Assembly (NCBI GenBank): GCA_023263945.1
Contig: JALQTW010000001.1
Location: forward strand, 53,741-117,740
DNA: 64,000 nucleotides
Origin: Patescibacteria group bacterium
GTDB taxonomy: Bacteria; Patescibacteriota; Gracilibacteria; Peribacterales; Peribacteraceae
Reading direction: 5' to 3'
The notes beneath the pieces are model-generated. The model had not been told where the DNA came from and searched no databases. It was given only the letters and a program-made list of their open reading frames with translations. The first letter of the stretch is position 1, and each line of letters starts with the position of its first letter. Shown here piece after piece: positions 1 through 8,331 of this stretch. Position numbers and translations under genes: made by a program.

Positions 1-2
1 TT

Positions 3-1136
3 TCTGCGGATTCCTTTGTGACACGAGGACAAATGGCACGGCTCACTGCCGCAGCACTCAGTGAAGAGCAGGGAATGTTGGAGGAATACCGTGCATTTGA
101 ACGGGGAGAAACTGTGAGTTCGCAAAGTTCTTCAACGTCATCTTCTTCAACGTCATCGGTGTCTTCTTCCTCTTCGTCATTCTCGTCATCGTCCTCTTCC
201 TCATCATCAAGCTCTTCAGGTCCCTTCACCATTCCTCCTATCAGTCATTTCCTCATCACGGGTGAACCTTCTGATGCCATTGCAAATGGCACAACTATTG
301 CGCAGGGAAGTAGAACGGTTGTGACTGCCGCAAAAATCACCCTCTTCAATGAGGCATTATCGTTGAGCGGTATTGATCTTGTGTCATTGGATGGTCAAAA
401 GATGGCAACGCTGAAGAGGCGCACCATTGCGGATACATCTGAGTACAAGAAGATTTATGAATATCGCGAACTCACGTCCGGTTCAGGGTTCTCTATTCCT
501 GCAAACAGCTCATTCCCCATCGTTGCGCGCGCGCTCGTCAGCAGAATTGGTGAGGGAGGAGCGTCTAATCAACTTGTGCAGGTGCGCAGTTTTACGGTGA
601 CCACGTTTGATCCCGTCTCCTTCCAGACATATACATACACATTCACTCCGCCTTTCCCACAACATCAAACCGCCTTCGGTCGTATTACATCGGTAGGACG
701 TATTGGGCCACGTGAGGCTCACTTCACAAAGGATGAGACGAATGTGCTCCTTGGAACGTTCTCCTTCAAGGCAAAAGTGGCATCAGGACAGACGATTTCT
801 CTCACCGCTCTTCGTCCCACCGTGCATACGTCTGGCATTACCCTGAAAAACGTCCATATCAGTAGTCCTTCTCTGCCCTACGATTCTGGATGCTCTGTAT
901 CCGGAGGACAGATGAATTGTGCAGATTTCACCTCCTTTGGCATGTTGCCAACGGATGGTTCCCAGAAGGTCTTTGAAATCCGTGCTGACGTCACAGTGGA
1001 TTCCCTCACGCAAGATCGTTTTGTGAGTGTTGCCCTGGAAGATCCCGGTCTTCCAAACCGTCCCGGTGCTGTTTCCTGGACAGACGGAAGCGGCCAGTTC
1101 AACTGGGTGGAAGGTCCTACGCCACTTGTGGAGTAG
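3..1136 (+). CDS. SLH-domain surface protein, 5'-truncated by window edge
   Basis: The frame is open to the left edge, so the true start lies outside the window; the GTG at 18 is only the first start-like codon. The first visible residues (SADSFVTRGQMARLTAAAL) match the end of an S-layer homology repeat and closely resemble the SLH end of the protein at 5071-6528. A serine-only linker of about 30 residues follows (roughly residues 35-65), then about 300 residues of beta-rich sequence I do not recognise, with two cysteines (GCSVSGGQMNC) that could form a disulphide. Likely an exported cell-surface protein. It ends 2 nt before the convergent pyrF stop with no terminator between. Confidence 0.75.
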   Translation, partial: SADSFVTRGQMARLTAAALSEEQGMLEEYRAFERGETVSSQSSSTSSSSTSSVSSSSSSFSSSSSSSSSSSSGPFTIPPISHFLITGEPSDAIANGTTIAQGSRTVVTAAKITLFNEALSLSGIDLVSLDGQKMATLKRRTIADTSEYKKIYEYRELTSGSGFSIPANSSFPIVARALVSRIGEGGASNQLVQVRSFTVTTFDPVSFQTYTYTFTPPFPQHQTAFGRITSVGRIGPREAHFTKDETNVLLGTFSFKAKVASGQTISLTALRPTVHTSGITLKNVHISSPSLPYDSGCSVSGGQMNCADFTSFGMLPTDGSQKVFEIRADVTVDSLTQDRFVSVALEDPGLPNRPGAVSWTDGSGQFNWVEGPTPLVE

Positions 1137-1138
1137 TT

Positions 1139-1981
1139 CTACTTTGTGAACGCTTCCTGTAATTCCTTTGCCATCGTTGAAGCAGCTTTTGTAGCAGCCT
1201 CTTTCCAGTCTTTTTTGCTGGATGCAAAAATGATCGAGCGTGATGCATTCACAATCGCACCTGTACCATCGGGCAGGAAGCCATGTGCAACATCCTTCGC
1301 CGTGCCACCTTGTGCCCCGTAGCCTGGAATAAGAAACGGAATATGCGGCATGAGCGTGCGAAGATATTTCATTTCTTCAGGATACGTCGCGCCGACCACA
1401 GCACCTATGCAAGAGAGTTGATTCTTCCCAATGTGATTTCGTCCCCAACTTTCAACAAGCTGTGCCATATGCTCGTGCACGGCTTCGTCTCCTGTTGGAA
1501 GATCTTGTAATTCTCCTGAAGAGAGGTTACTTGTTTTCACGAGAACAAAAATTCCCTTCTCATGTTTCACAGCGCGATCGATAAAGGGCGTGATGCCATC
1601 GGAACCCAGGTACGGAGAAACCGTGAGCGCATCGATGGGGGAATCTGAGGAAAGATAGGCATCGGCATATGCTTCGCATGTCGACCCGATATCATTTCGC
1701 TTGCCATCTGCAATCACGATGAGCCCTTGTTGATGGGCATACTCACACACATCCCAAAATACGTTCATCCCTTCCGCACGAAGGACCTCAAAGTACGCCA
1801 TCTGTGGCTTCACGCAGGAAGCGATGTCTTTCGTGGCATCAATGATGCCTTTGCAGAATTCCAAAATACCCGATGCCGATCGATCGATTCCTTCGGGAAG
1901 TTTATCCAGTGCAGGATCAAGCCCTACGCACACGGGAGATGTCTTTGCGATGCGGTCCTGGAGCGTATCAGCGAAGGTCAT
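1139..1981 (-). CDS. pyrF: Orotidine 5'-phosphate decarboxylase (type 2)
   Basis: Converts OMP to UMP, the last step of de novo pyrimidine synthesis. The 280-residue product has the VCVGLDP substrate motif at residues 17-23, KPQMAYFE near 58-65, and the catalytic Asp-x-Lys-x-x-Asp set in ADGKRNDIGST (D92, K94, D97). The spacing fits the longer type 2 (mycobacterial-like) PyrF subfamily. I chose the ATG at 1981 because the longer frame adds 74 residues that overlap comM and look non-coding. It lies 28 nt downstream of comM on the same strand, so the two are probably cotranscribed. No other pyrimidine gene is in the window. Confidence 0.93.
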   Translation of the reverse strand: MTFADTLQDRIAKTSPVCVGLDPALDKLPEGIDRSASGILEFCKGIIDATKDIASCVKPQMAYFEVLRAEGMNVFWDVCEYAHQQGLIVIADGKRNDIGSTCEAYADAYLSSDSPIDALTVSPYLGSDGITPFIDRAVKHEKGIFVLVKTSNLSSGELQDLPTGDEAVHEHMAQLVESWGRNHIGKNQLSCIGAVVGATYPEEMKYLRTLMPHIPFLIPGYGAQGGTAKDVAHGFLPDGTGAIVNASRSIIFASSKKDWKEAATKAASTMAKELQEAFTK

Positions 1982-2009
1982 TACCAGGAGTGTACAGCGG
2001 TCAGCTTCT

Positions 2010-3512
2010 TTATGCACCCACCACCTGTCTGTACTGCAGTGCCTCTGCAATATGACCGACGGTGATGGAATCTGACTCTGCGAGGTCTGCAATCGTGCGG
2101 GCGACTTTGATGGTGCGATGATAACTTCGTGCAGAAAGTTTAAGCCGATCTGCCGCTTGGCGAAGCATTGCTTCACTCTTGGCATCCAGTGGACAAAACT
2201 CATCCAGATCTTTCACACCCATTTCTTTATTAGTCGTGAACGATGTTTCCTGAAACCGTGCTGCCTGACGCTCGCGTGCTTTGAGAATTCGCTCACGAAT
2301 TTCAGCACTGGTTTCTGCATTGGCATCGGGCTTTTGCTGCAGGTCTGCAATATCCACAGGCTGCACATCAATCGTGAGATCAATGCGATCCAAAAGCGGC
2401 GCTGAAATGCGTCTCTGAATTTTCCCCGCGCTTGCGGGACTGTACTGAGGGGGATTCATCGCAGCGACCAAAATGAAATCTGCCGGAAATGTGACTGTTC
2501 CTTGGGCACGGTTGATCGTGATCCTACGATCTTCCATGGGCTGACGAAGAACCTCCAACACTTGCGCCGGAAACTCTGCCAGTTCATCCAAAAAGAGAAC
2601 ACCGCGATGCGCGAGCGATACTTCTCCAGGTCCTGGAATTTGCCCTCCACCCACAATCGCAATGCCACTGGCTGTGTGATGAACCGTACGAATAGGACGT
2701 TCCTGAATAAGAGGGGTATCGCTTGGAAGGAGATTCGCAACAGAGTAAATACCCGTGACTTCCAGCGATTCATCACGTGTGAGGGGAGGAAGTATTCCTT
2801 TTAAAGCTCGTGCGAGGAGAGTCTTCCCAGAACCCGGTGCGCCGGAGAGCAAAACGTTGTGCCCTCCTGCTGCAGCAATTTCAAGGGCACGCTTCGCCAT
2901 CACTTGTCCTCGTACATCGGAGAAATCGATATAATCCGAAGAAGAGATACAGGAAGCAGGAGGATCGGTCACAGGAATTGGCATCTCACCTGTAAGGATC
3001 ATGACAACTTCACGGAGTGAACGTGCCGCAACGATTTCTAAATCTGGTACCAGTGCAGCCTCTGCTCCATTCACAAAAGGAACAACAATCCGTTTGATCC
3101 CACGTTTACGACAGGCGATAGCTGCAGCCAATACTCCACTCACATGACGGAGAGATCCATCGAACGCAAGCTCTCCCAGAAATGCTGTGTCTTCAAAGAT
3201 CCATGGCGGAAGATCGATCATTTCACTACTCTGCAAAATACCAAGTGCAATCGGTAAGTCGTAGCGTGAGCCTGCTTTGCGTACATGCGCAGGTGCAAGA
3301 TTCACACTCGTAATGCGTCCCATAGGAAAGCGGTAGCCAGACATTTTCAGTGCCATAATGACGCGCTGTTTACTTTCCTGTACCGCCATATCACCAAGAC
3401 CGACAATATTGAATTTACCGTCTATAGAAGCTGATGGTGTTACCCCTACCTCCACGGAGACAGGAAGTGCATCAACACCGATGGTCGTAAAGGAGGTTAG
3501 TTGTGCAAGCAT
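2010..3512 (-). CDS. comM: ComM/YifB family Mg-chelatase-like AAA+ ATPase
   Basis: A 500-residue protein of the ComM/YifB family. In transformable bacteria ComM is a hexameric helicase that promotes branch migration during integration of taken-up DNA. The N-terminal Lon-protease-like ChlI domain fills about residues 1-175, Walker A GAPGSGKT is at 224-231, Walker B (GVLFLDELAEF) follows, and a C-terminal Mg_chelatase_C region ends at IAEALQYR. The ATG at 3512 is preferred because MLAQLTSFTTIGVDALPV matches the family N-terminus. A ComEC-like metallohydrolase is encoded at 46389-47228, so a DNA-uptake role is possible but not shown. Confidence 0.93.
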   Translation of the reverse strand: MLAQLTSFTTIGVDALPVSVEVGVTPSASIDGKFNIVGLGDMAVQESKQRVIMALKMSGYRFPMGRITSVNLAPAHVRKAGSRYDLPIALGILQSSEMIDLPPWIFEDTAFLGELAFDGSLRHVSGVLAAAIACRKRGIKRIVVPFVNGAEAALVPDLEIVAARSLREVVMILTGEMPIPVTDPPASCISSSDYIDFSDVRGQVMAKRALEIAAAGGHNVLLSGAPGSGKTLLARALKGILPPLTRDESLEVTGIYSVANLLPSDTPLIQERPIRTVHHTASGIAIVGGGQIPGPGEVSLAHRGVLFLDELAEFPAQVLEVLRQPMEDRRITINRAQGTVTFPADFILVAAMNPPQYSPASAGKIQRRISAPLLDRIDLTIDVQPVDIADLQQKPDANAETSAEIRERILKARERQAARFQETSFTTNKEMGVKDLDEFCPLDAKSEAMLRQAADRLKLSARSYHRTIKVARTIADLAESDSITVGHIAEALQYRQVVGA

Positions 3513-3640
3513 GGGATAACAGGAGAAAGTGAGGGTAGTGTACTTTCGTACACCTTCTTTGCAAGCAGAAGAAGCCGACAATCAAACAAGATGATGGTCT
3601 GGTGTACGTTCATCCCTCTCTTTCCGGATACACTTCAAAA

Positions 3641-4006
3641 ATGCCTTCCCACCTTGAGCTCGGCATTGCCGGCGAACAGATCGCGATTCTGTATTTACAG
3701 AAAAATGGATACACCGTACTGGACTGTAACGTCCGCTTTGGTCGTGATGAGATTGATATTGTGGCGTACGACAGGGCTGAACGAATGATTGTGTTTGTGG
3801 AAGTAAAAACACGTTCACACAATTCCTACGCATATCCTATTCGTAAAGCAGTGAATTATAGGAAAAGACGCTGCCTTCGACGCGCTATTTCTGCGTGGTG
3901 CATCGCGCGCACATATGATGGCCCCGCGCGGTTAGATGTCCTCTGTGTGTACAGAGGAAAAGTGATTGAGCATCTGAAGGAATTGGGGCGTGAATTTTTA
4001 GATTGA
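3641..4006 (+). CDS. yraN: YraN/UPF0102 family endonuclease-like protein
   Basis: A 121-residue protein with the restriction-endonuclease-like core of UPF0102: GRDEIDIVAYD followed by VFVEVKTRS, giving the Asp...Glu-x-Lys arrangement of PD-(D/E)XK nucleases. The cellular role of the family is not established; it often lies near comM or Holliday-junction genes, as here, where it is divergent from comM. Start chosen at the ATG beginning MPSHLELGIAGEQIA, typical of the family. It ends in TGA, evidence that UGA is a stop in this organism. The tRNA-Asp gene ends 2 nt past its stop on the other strand. Confidence 0.88.
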   Translation: MPSHLELGIAGEQIAILYLQKNGYTVLDCNVRFGRDEIDIVAYDRAERMIVFVEVKTRSHNSYAYPIRKAVNYRKRRCLRRAISAWCIARTYDGPARLDVLCVYRGKVIEHLKELGREFLD

Positions 4007-4008
4007 TG

Positions 4009-4085
4009 TGGCGGAGCCAACGGGACTCGAACCCGCGACCTCTTCCGTGACAGGGAAGCGCTCTAACCAGCTGAGCTATGGCTCC
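4009..4085 (-). tRNA. tRNA-Asp (anticodon GTC), CCA encoded
   Basis: Read on the minus strand this folds as a standard cloverleaf: acceptor GGAGCCA paired with TGGCTCC, D-arm with AGCTCAGCTGGTTAGAGC, anticodon stem CTTCC/GGAAG around the loop CTGTCAC (anticodon GTC), T-arm with GGTTCGAGTCC, discriminator G and a genomically encoded CCA. It is 77 nt including CCA. It is the only tRNA found in the window, and its 3' end almost touches the stop codon of yraN. Confidence 0.97.
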
Positions 4086-4129
4086 TTGCGGACGCAAACG
4101 GTAACAGAGAAGCGTTTTAGAGACAATCT

Positions 4130-4438
4130 TTAATACTCTGCTTCCTGTGAACTCATAATATTCGATGAAAGGAGTTGTTGCACGGTCTTTCTTTGAGTGA
4201 GTGGTGGAGAGCGATGATGGATCAACATTTCTAGAGTAAAAGGCTCGTACTTGACCGTTGATCCTGTAGATAATGGCTGTCTCGGTTCTGCATTGTCTCT
4301 CAGAGAGATTGCACCTTTTGCGGCAAGAGCCATAAAAACAGTAAAGGCAAAAAGGGATCGCAAACTGAACTGAGGAGGAGGCGATTCGTTGTCGCTCACG
4401 CAGGCATAGAGTTCTCGGGTGGATCGCATATTGTTCAT
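4130..4438 (-). CDS. Hypothetical one-pass membrane protein
   Basis: A 102-residue open frame with one probable transmembrane stretch (about residues 24-46, FSLRSLFAFTVFMALAAKGA), a polar N-terminus rich in Asp, Ser and Pro, and a soluble C-terminal half. I recognise no family. Support comes from its coding-like composition, its position filling the space between tRNA-Asp and ssb, and the single clean hydrophobic segment. There is no clear Shine-Dalgarno sequence. The product could start at either of two Met codons (residue 1 or 4). Confidence 0.45.
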   Translation of the reverse strand: MNNMRSTRELYACVSDNESPPPQFSLRSLFAFTVFMALAAKGAISLRDNAEPRQPLSTGSTVKYEPFTLEMLIHHRSPPLTQRKTVQQLLSSNIMSSQEAEY

Positions 4439-4633
4439 ACGTGCATCATAAAACCGAAGAAGGAGACGAAAAAGCCCTTCTTTGCATGAAGTTCTATATT
4501 CCGTTGGAACAAGAAAGAGCCCTCAAAGAAGCCAAAAATCGAATTCCAACGATTTTATACTCGTAATTTTATGGCGCGTTCTTTTCATGACTTTCGTACT
4601 GTGGTCTCGCTTTATCTCTTTCCCATTTCTTTT

Positions 4634-5023
4634 ATGAAATCGGTGAATACCGTTACCTTGCTCGGGAATGTGACCAACACTCCAGAGCTGAAAAAACTGA
4701 CCGAGGGTCAGACTGTCTGCACGTTTGGGCTTGCGACCAACCGCGTGTGGAAAGACAGCAAGGGCGAGAAACAGTCTCTGCCTGAATTCCATAACCTGGT
4801 TGCCTGGAACAAACTGGGCGAACTATGTGCCGAATACGTGAAGAAGGGCAAACCTCTCTTCGTGAAAGGCCACCTGAAGACAGGTACCTGGAAAAATGAA
4901 CAGGGTACCACCATGCACCGCACGGAAGTGGTGATGGAAGACATGGTTCTTTTAGGTGCTAAGGAAGCTCCAGAAGCTGCAGAGGAAGAGTCGACAGTCG
5001 ACGAAGAAATTGTTGTTGCGTAA
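4634..5023 (+). CDS. ssb: Single-stranded DNA-binding protein
   Basis: A 129-residue OB-fold SSB that protects ssDNA in replication and repair. The N-terminus MKSVNTVTLLGNVTNTPEL, the central FHNLVAWNKLGELC and the KGHLKTGTW strand are typical. The C-terminal tail is acidic (EAAEEESTVDEEIVVA) but lacks the usual DDIPF-like tip that recruits partner proteins. The ATG at 4634 is chosen from family alignment; an upstream in-frame ATG at 4571 would add 21 hydrophobic residues and sits 9 nt after a TATACT box, so it cannot be excluded as a leaderless start. A strong hairpin terminator follows. Confidence 0.93.
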   Translation: MKSVNTVTLLGNVTNTPELKKLTEGQTVCTFGLATNRVWKDSKGEKQSLPEFHNLVAWNKLGELCAEYVKKGKPLFVKGHLKTGTWKNEQGTTMHRTEVVMEDMVLLGAKEAPEAAEEESTVDEEIVVA

Positions 5024-5034
5024 ATGCACAAAAA

Positions 5035-5066
5035 AGAGGGGCCTTTGAAAGCCCCTCTCTTCTTTT
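5035..5066 (+). terminator. Rho-independent terminator after ssb
   Basis: A perfect 8-bp stem (AGAGGGGC at 5035-5042 with GCCCCTCT at 5051-5058) and an 8-nt loop is followed by a T-rich run (TCTTCTTTTA). It has A-rich sequence on its other side, so it could also stop transcription of the convergent SLH/Calx-beta gene. Confidence 0.85.
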
Positions 5067-5070
5067 ATGA

Positions 5071-6528
5071 TTATTCTTGAATTCTGAGAACCGCTGTTGT
5101 GGTGCTTCCTAATGTGAGCTTGGAAGGGCTGGAGAGTTGCAGGTTCACCACTTCTTCATCTTCAGAGAGTTCATCTTTCACAATGGGGATAAAGAAGACC
5201 TTTGTCATCTCACCGGGTTGGAAGGTGAGTGTGCTGGAAACTGCTGTGTAATCAGCCGGGGTAATGGCAGAACCTCCGTTTGTGGAGTAGACCACAGACG
5301 CTGTAACGCGAGGATCTCCCCCGCGCACAATACTGATTGCTGCATACCCTGCGCTTTCTGAGACGCGATACGAAGAGTTGGAGAACTGCACCGTTCCTGT
5401 ACCTGCTGCGCCCACATCATCATCCACAATGAAGAGTGTTGCAGTATTGGGCGTCATAAGAGGAGAGCCAGTAGGACTGCTGAGCGTAAGATTGACCGAT
5501 TTGTTTCCATCAATCGCGCCGTCATCCTGCACACCAATAGCAAATGTCTTTGATGTTTCACCGGCACCAAAGCTAAGTGTGCCCGACACATTGGAGTAGT
5601 CCCCACCTTGTGCCGTACCGGCGCTGGTTGCGTAGGCCACACTTCCTGCAGATGTTGTGGATCCTGTTCGTTGCACTGTGATGTTAATAGATCCACCATT
5701 TTCCATTACTCCATACGCGGATGCTGTGAAAGAGAAACCCGTTGAAACGCTGGCAGCGGATGAAGAAGAGGATGATGTTGAGGAACCATTCGAGGCAGCT
5801 GACGAATTGGAGTTATCGCCACCACCATCTGCATCCAGAACACGGAATTCCAGTCTATTTTGAGACCCCAGAACTGCACCACCTGTAGGATTCTTCAGTG
5901 TGATATAAAAGATCTTTGTTCCTTCCGCAGCAGTGTTGCGGACAAGTTTTACAGAGAACGTCTTCGTTGTTTCACCGTCCGCAAAGCTGAGCGTCCCTGT
6001 TGTTGGCGTGTAGTTGGTTCCGGAGACTGCCGTTCCGCCAGACATGGAGTACGTCACTCCTACTGTTCCCTGTGAGCCACCCGTGCGAATCACAGCAATT
6101 GTCACATTCTTCGCGACCTCTGTGTATTGAGCCAAGGGATTCGAGAAGCCTAACACGCCCCTAGGATTATTGGGGTCATAGGAAGAGCTGGAACTAGAAC
6201 TGGATGTACTGGAACGTGATGAAGAACTCCGTGAGCTGGAAGACGGAGTGATGCCAAGGAGATCGTCACGAAGACGCTGCATCATCACGGCAACCTGGCC
6301 GCGCGTGACGTAGTCATCTGGTCCAAAACGACCATCGGCGTATCCTTTAATAATTCCTGAAGCATACATCTCACCAACGGCAACATCGTAGTACGAACCG
6401 GCAACAACATCACGGAAAATAGCAGAGCCATTTTGAACGGCAACAGCAGTTCCTGATGCGCCAAGAATAACACCTGCAAGAAAGATGACAGATGCACGTG
6501 CTTTCACAAATGAACGAAAAGAAGGCAT
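5071..6528 (-). CDS. SLH and triple Calx-beta domain surface protein
   Basis: A 485-residue exported protein. From the N-terminus: a signal peptide or anchor (ASVIFLAGVILGASGTAVAV), an SLH repeat (FRDVVAGSYYDVAVGEMYA ... GYADGRFGPDDYVTRGQVAVMM), a Ser-rich linker, and three Calx-beta domains each ending in a TKTFSV/SKTFAI/TKVFFI strand, the first two separated from each other by a second Ser-rich linker. Calx-beta domains bind calcium and are common in adhesins. The SLH repeat suggests cell-envelope attachment. The ATG at 6528 gives the clean signal peptide. It pairs structurally with the truncated SLH protein at the left edge. Confidence 0.87.
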   Translation of the reverse strand: MPSFRSFVKARASVIFLAGVILGASGTAVAVQNGSAIFRDVVAGSYYDVAVGEMYASGIIKGYADGRFGPDDYVTRGQVAVMMQRLRDDLLGITPSSSSRSSSSRSSTSSSSSSSSYDPNNPRGVLGFSNPLAQYTEVAKNVTIAVIRTGGSQGTVGVTYSMSGGTAVSGTNYTPTTGTLSFADGETTKTFSVKLVRNTAAEGTKIFYITLKNPTGGAVLGSQNRLEFRVLDADGGGDNSNSSAASNGSSTSSSSSSAASVSTGFSFTASAYGVMENGGSINITVQRTGSTTSAGSVAYATSAGTAQGGDYSNVSGTLSFGAGETSKTFAIGVQDDGAIDGNKSVNLTLSSPTGSPLMTPNTATLFIVDDDVGAAGTGTVQFSNSSYRVSESAGYAAISIVRGGDPRVTASVVYSTNGGSAITPADYTAVSSTLTFQPGEMTKVFFIPIVKDELSEDEEVVNLQLSSPSKLTLGSTTTAVLRIQE

Positions 6529-6585
6529 ACGGAGAGGGGAAAGACAAAGTAGTATGCGTATAGGAAGGCATCTTTCGCAAGGGGG

Positions 6586-6636
6586 GTTATTGGTTATTGG
6601 CCTCTCTCTCATAACTAATAACCAACAACTAATAAC
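6586..6636. repeat. Heptad-repeat hairpin element 1 (unit GTTATTN)
   Basis: Two GTTATTG units are followed, after a CT-rich spacer, by an inverted array whose complement reads GTTATTA, GTTGTTG, GTTATTA. It lies between glgP and the SLH/Calx-beta gene. Confidence 0.75.
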
Positions 6637-6646
6637 TTTCCAGGTC

Positions 6647-8314
6647 TCATCTATTCTTCCTCCAAGCCTTCTCGCAATATTCTCGTATACACCGATGCGT
6701 ATTAAACGTACTCAGAAGCCCAATCGACCTCTTCATCCTGTGCACCCATCTGGCTCGATTTTCGTAGTAGTACTCCGGAATCACCTCGTACTGAAGTTGG
6801 GTATAGAGATCTTCCGCATCAATTTTCCGGTGTTCATTCGCATCAGCAAGTGCTTCTGCAAGCGGACCAATTCTCCAGCCTGCTTCACTATCCTGTTCGT
6901 AGCCTTCCACCCACCACCCGTCGAGTGTTGAAAGATTGATAACACCGTTCATGGCAGCCTTCATGCCAGATGTCCCCGAAGCTTCGTGAAGTCGCATAGG
7001 AGTATTGAGCCAGACATCAGCACCGGCAGTAAGAAGAGCAGCAAGATCGGGATTGTAATTCGGCACATACACAATCGTGATGGAATCTTTCAGTGTATGA
7101 CTTCGTTCAATCATGCGCTTGATCACTTCCTGTCCAAATTGATCCTGCGGATGTGCATTGCCCGCATGAATGATTTGTATTTTCCCGTGTCCTACTTCTT
7201 TGAGTCGCTCGAGATTTGTATAGAGAAGTTCAGGACGCTTATAAGACACCACACGACGTGCACTGGCGATGGTGAGAATATCGGGGTTCAATTCTTGTTG
7301 TGTATAGGGTTTTATAGCTTTGAGAAGCCTTTTTTTTGCAGTCTGATGTGCCTTCCAGAGGTCTGCATCTGAAAGATGGGAATTTCCTTTTTCAAGGAGT
7401 GATGGATCTTCACGCCACCCTGGAACGGATACATCAAGCAGTTTTCCAAGTTCCTTGCTCACCCAATGTGTGTGGTGAATACCATTCGTGATGAAGTCGA
7501 TATGTTCATTCGGGAACATCATGTTGGATACAACACCGTGCACGCGGGAGACTCCACATGTGTAATGGGAGAGGTGCATGGCAAGATGCGTCATGGAGAG
7601 TTGTTCTTCCCCCGCAAGTTTTTTGATGTGCCAAGGCAAATTTTCTCCTGCAATCTTCCAAGCGAGGTCGTAATTGAACACATCGTGTCCTGCTTTCACA
7701 GGCGTGTGCGTCGTAAAAGCACACGATCCACGCACGTCGTCATCTTTAAAATCTCGTTCGCGCAGTAATTCCAGTGTGAGGAAAGCACTGTGCCCTTCAT
7801 TCATGTGAAATGTACCGATATCACTATATCCAAGCGCACGAAGCATCCGTACACCACCAATTCCTAGAATCAATTCCTGTTTGATACGCATTGCGCCATC
7901 TCCTCCATAGAGATATTTCGTGATATCGCGATCTTCTTCTCTGTTCTCTGGAAGATTTGTATCCAGAAAATAGATGGGAAGGACAGATTCTGTTCCTTTG
8001 AGATCATATTTCCACGCAGCAACCGTGACATTGTGTCCCTCAAGAGTCACGTTGACTCGTTCTGGCAAAAGTTTCATGAATTTTTGTGGATCCCACGAAA
8101 CTTCTGAATAGGATTGTGTTCCATCTGGTGCAATCTCCTGATGCATGTACCCGTGTTGCCAGCACATCGTCACGCATGCGGTAGGCACTGCTAGGTCTGC
8201 GCACGATCGCATGAGATCTGCCGCTAATACTCCAAGGCCTCCGGCAAACGTGGGAATATCCGCTGAAAGCGCAACCTCCATGGTGAAGTAAGCAACAGTG
8301 AGCGGGGGCTTCAT
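6647..8314 (-). CDS. glgP: Alpha-glucan (glycogen) phosphorylase, short form
   Basis: A GT35 phosphorylase that releases glucose-1-phosphate from alpha-1,4-glucans using pyridoxal phosphate. The 555-residue product contains the PLP-binding lysine in EASGTSGMKAAMNG (K452), the phosphate/PLP region VVSYKRPELL (about 355-364), and an N-terminal EVALSADIPTFAGGLGVLA motif. At 555 residues it belongs to the short form known from archaea and thermophiles rather than the roughly 800-residue E. coli type. The ATG at 8314 removes a spurious 17-residue extension. It is 17 nt downstream of the esterase gene and probably cotranscribed with it. Confidence 0.9.
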   Translation of the reverse strand: MKPPLTVAYFTMEVALSADIPTFAGGLGVLAADLMRSCADLAVPTACVTMCWQHGYMHQEIAPDGTQSYSEVSWDPQKFMKLLPERVNVTLEGHNVTVAAWKYDLKGTESVLPIYFLDTNLPENREEDRDITKYLYGGDGAMRIKQELILGIGGVRMLRALGYSDIGTFHMNEGHSAFLTLELLRERDFKDDDVRGSCAFTTHTPVKAGHDVFNYDLAWKIAGENLPWHIKKLAGEEQLSMTHLAMHLSHYTCGVSRVHGVVSNMMFPNEHIDFITNGIHHTHWVSKELGKLLDVSVPGWREDPSLLEKGNSHLSDADLWKAHQTAKKRLLKAIKPYTQQELNPDILTIASARRVVSYKRPELLYTNLERLKEVGHGKIQIIHAGNAHPQDQFGQEVIKRMIERSHTLKDSITIVYVPNYNPDLAALLTAGADVWLNTPMRLHEASGTSGMKAAMNGVINLSTLDGWWVEGYEQDSEAGWRIGPLAEALADANEHRKIDAEDLYTQLQYEVIPEYYYENRARWVHRMKRSIGLLSTFNTHRCIREYCEKAWRKNR

Positions 8315-8331
8315 AGGCTTATGATAGCGCC

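Noticed and set aside
120..215. Ser-codon-rich stretch as a mobile or variable DNA repeat
   Set aside because: It uses mixed serine codons with no fixed DNA period and behaves as a protein linker also seen in four other exported proteins of the window.
3885..4097. Minus-strand open frame of 70 residues over tRNA-Asp
   Set aside because: It is the translation of the tRNA itself (IAQLVRALPCHGRGRGFESRW type), a well-known false gene.
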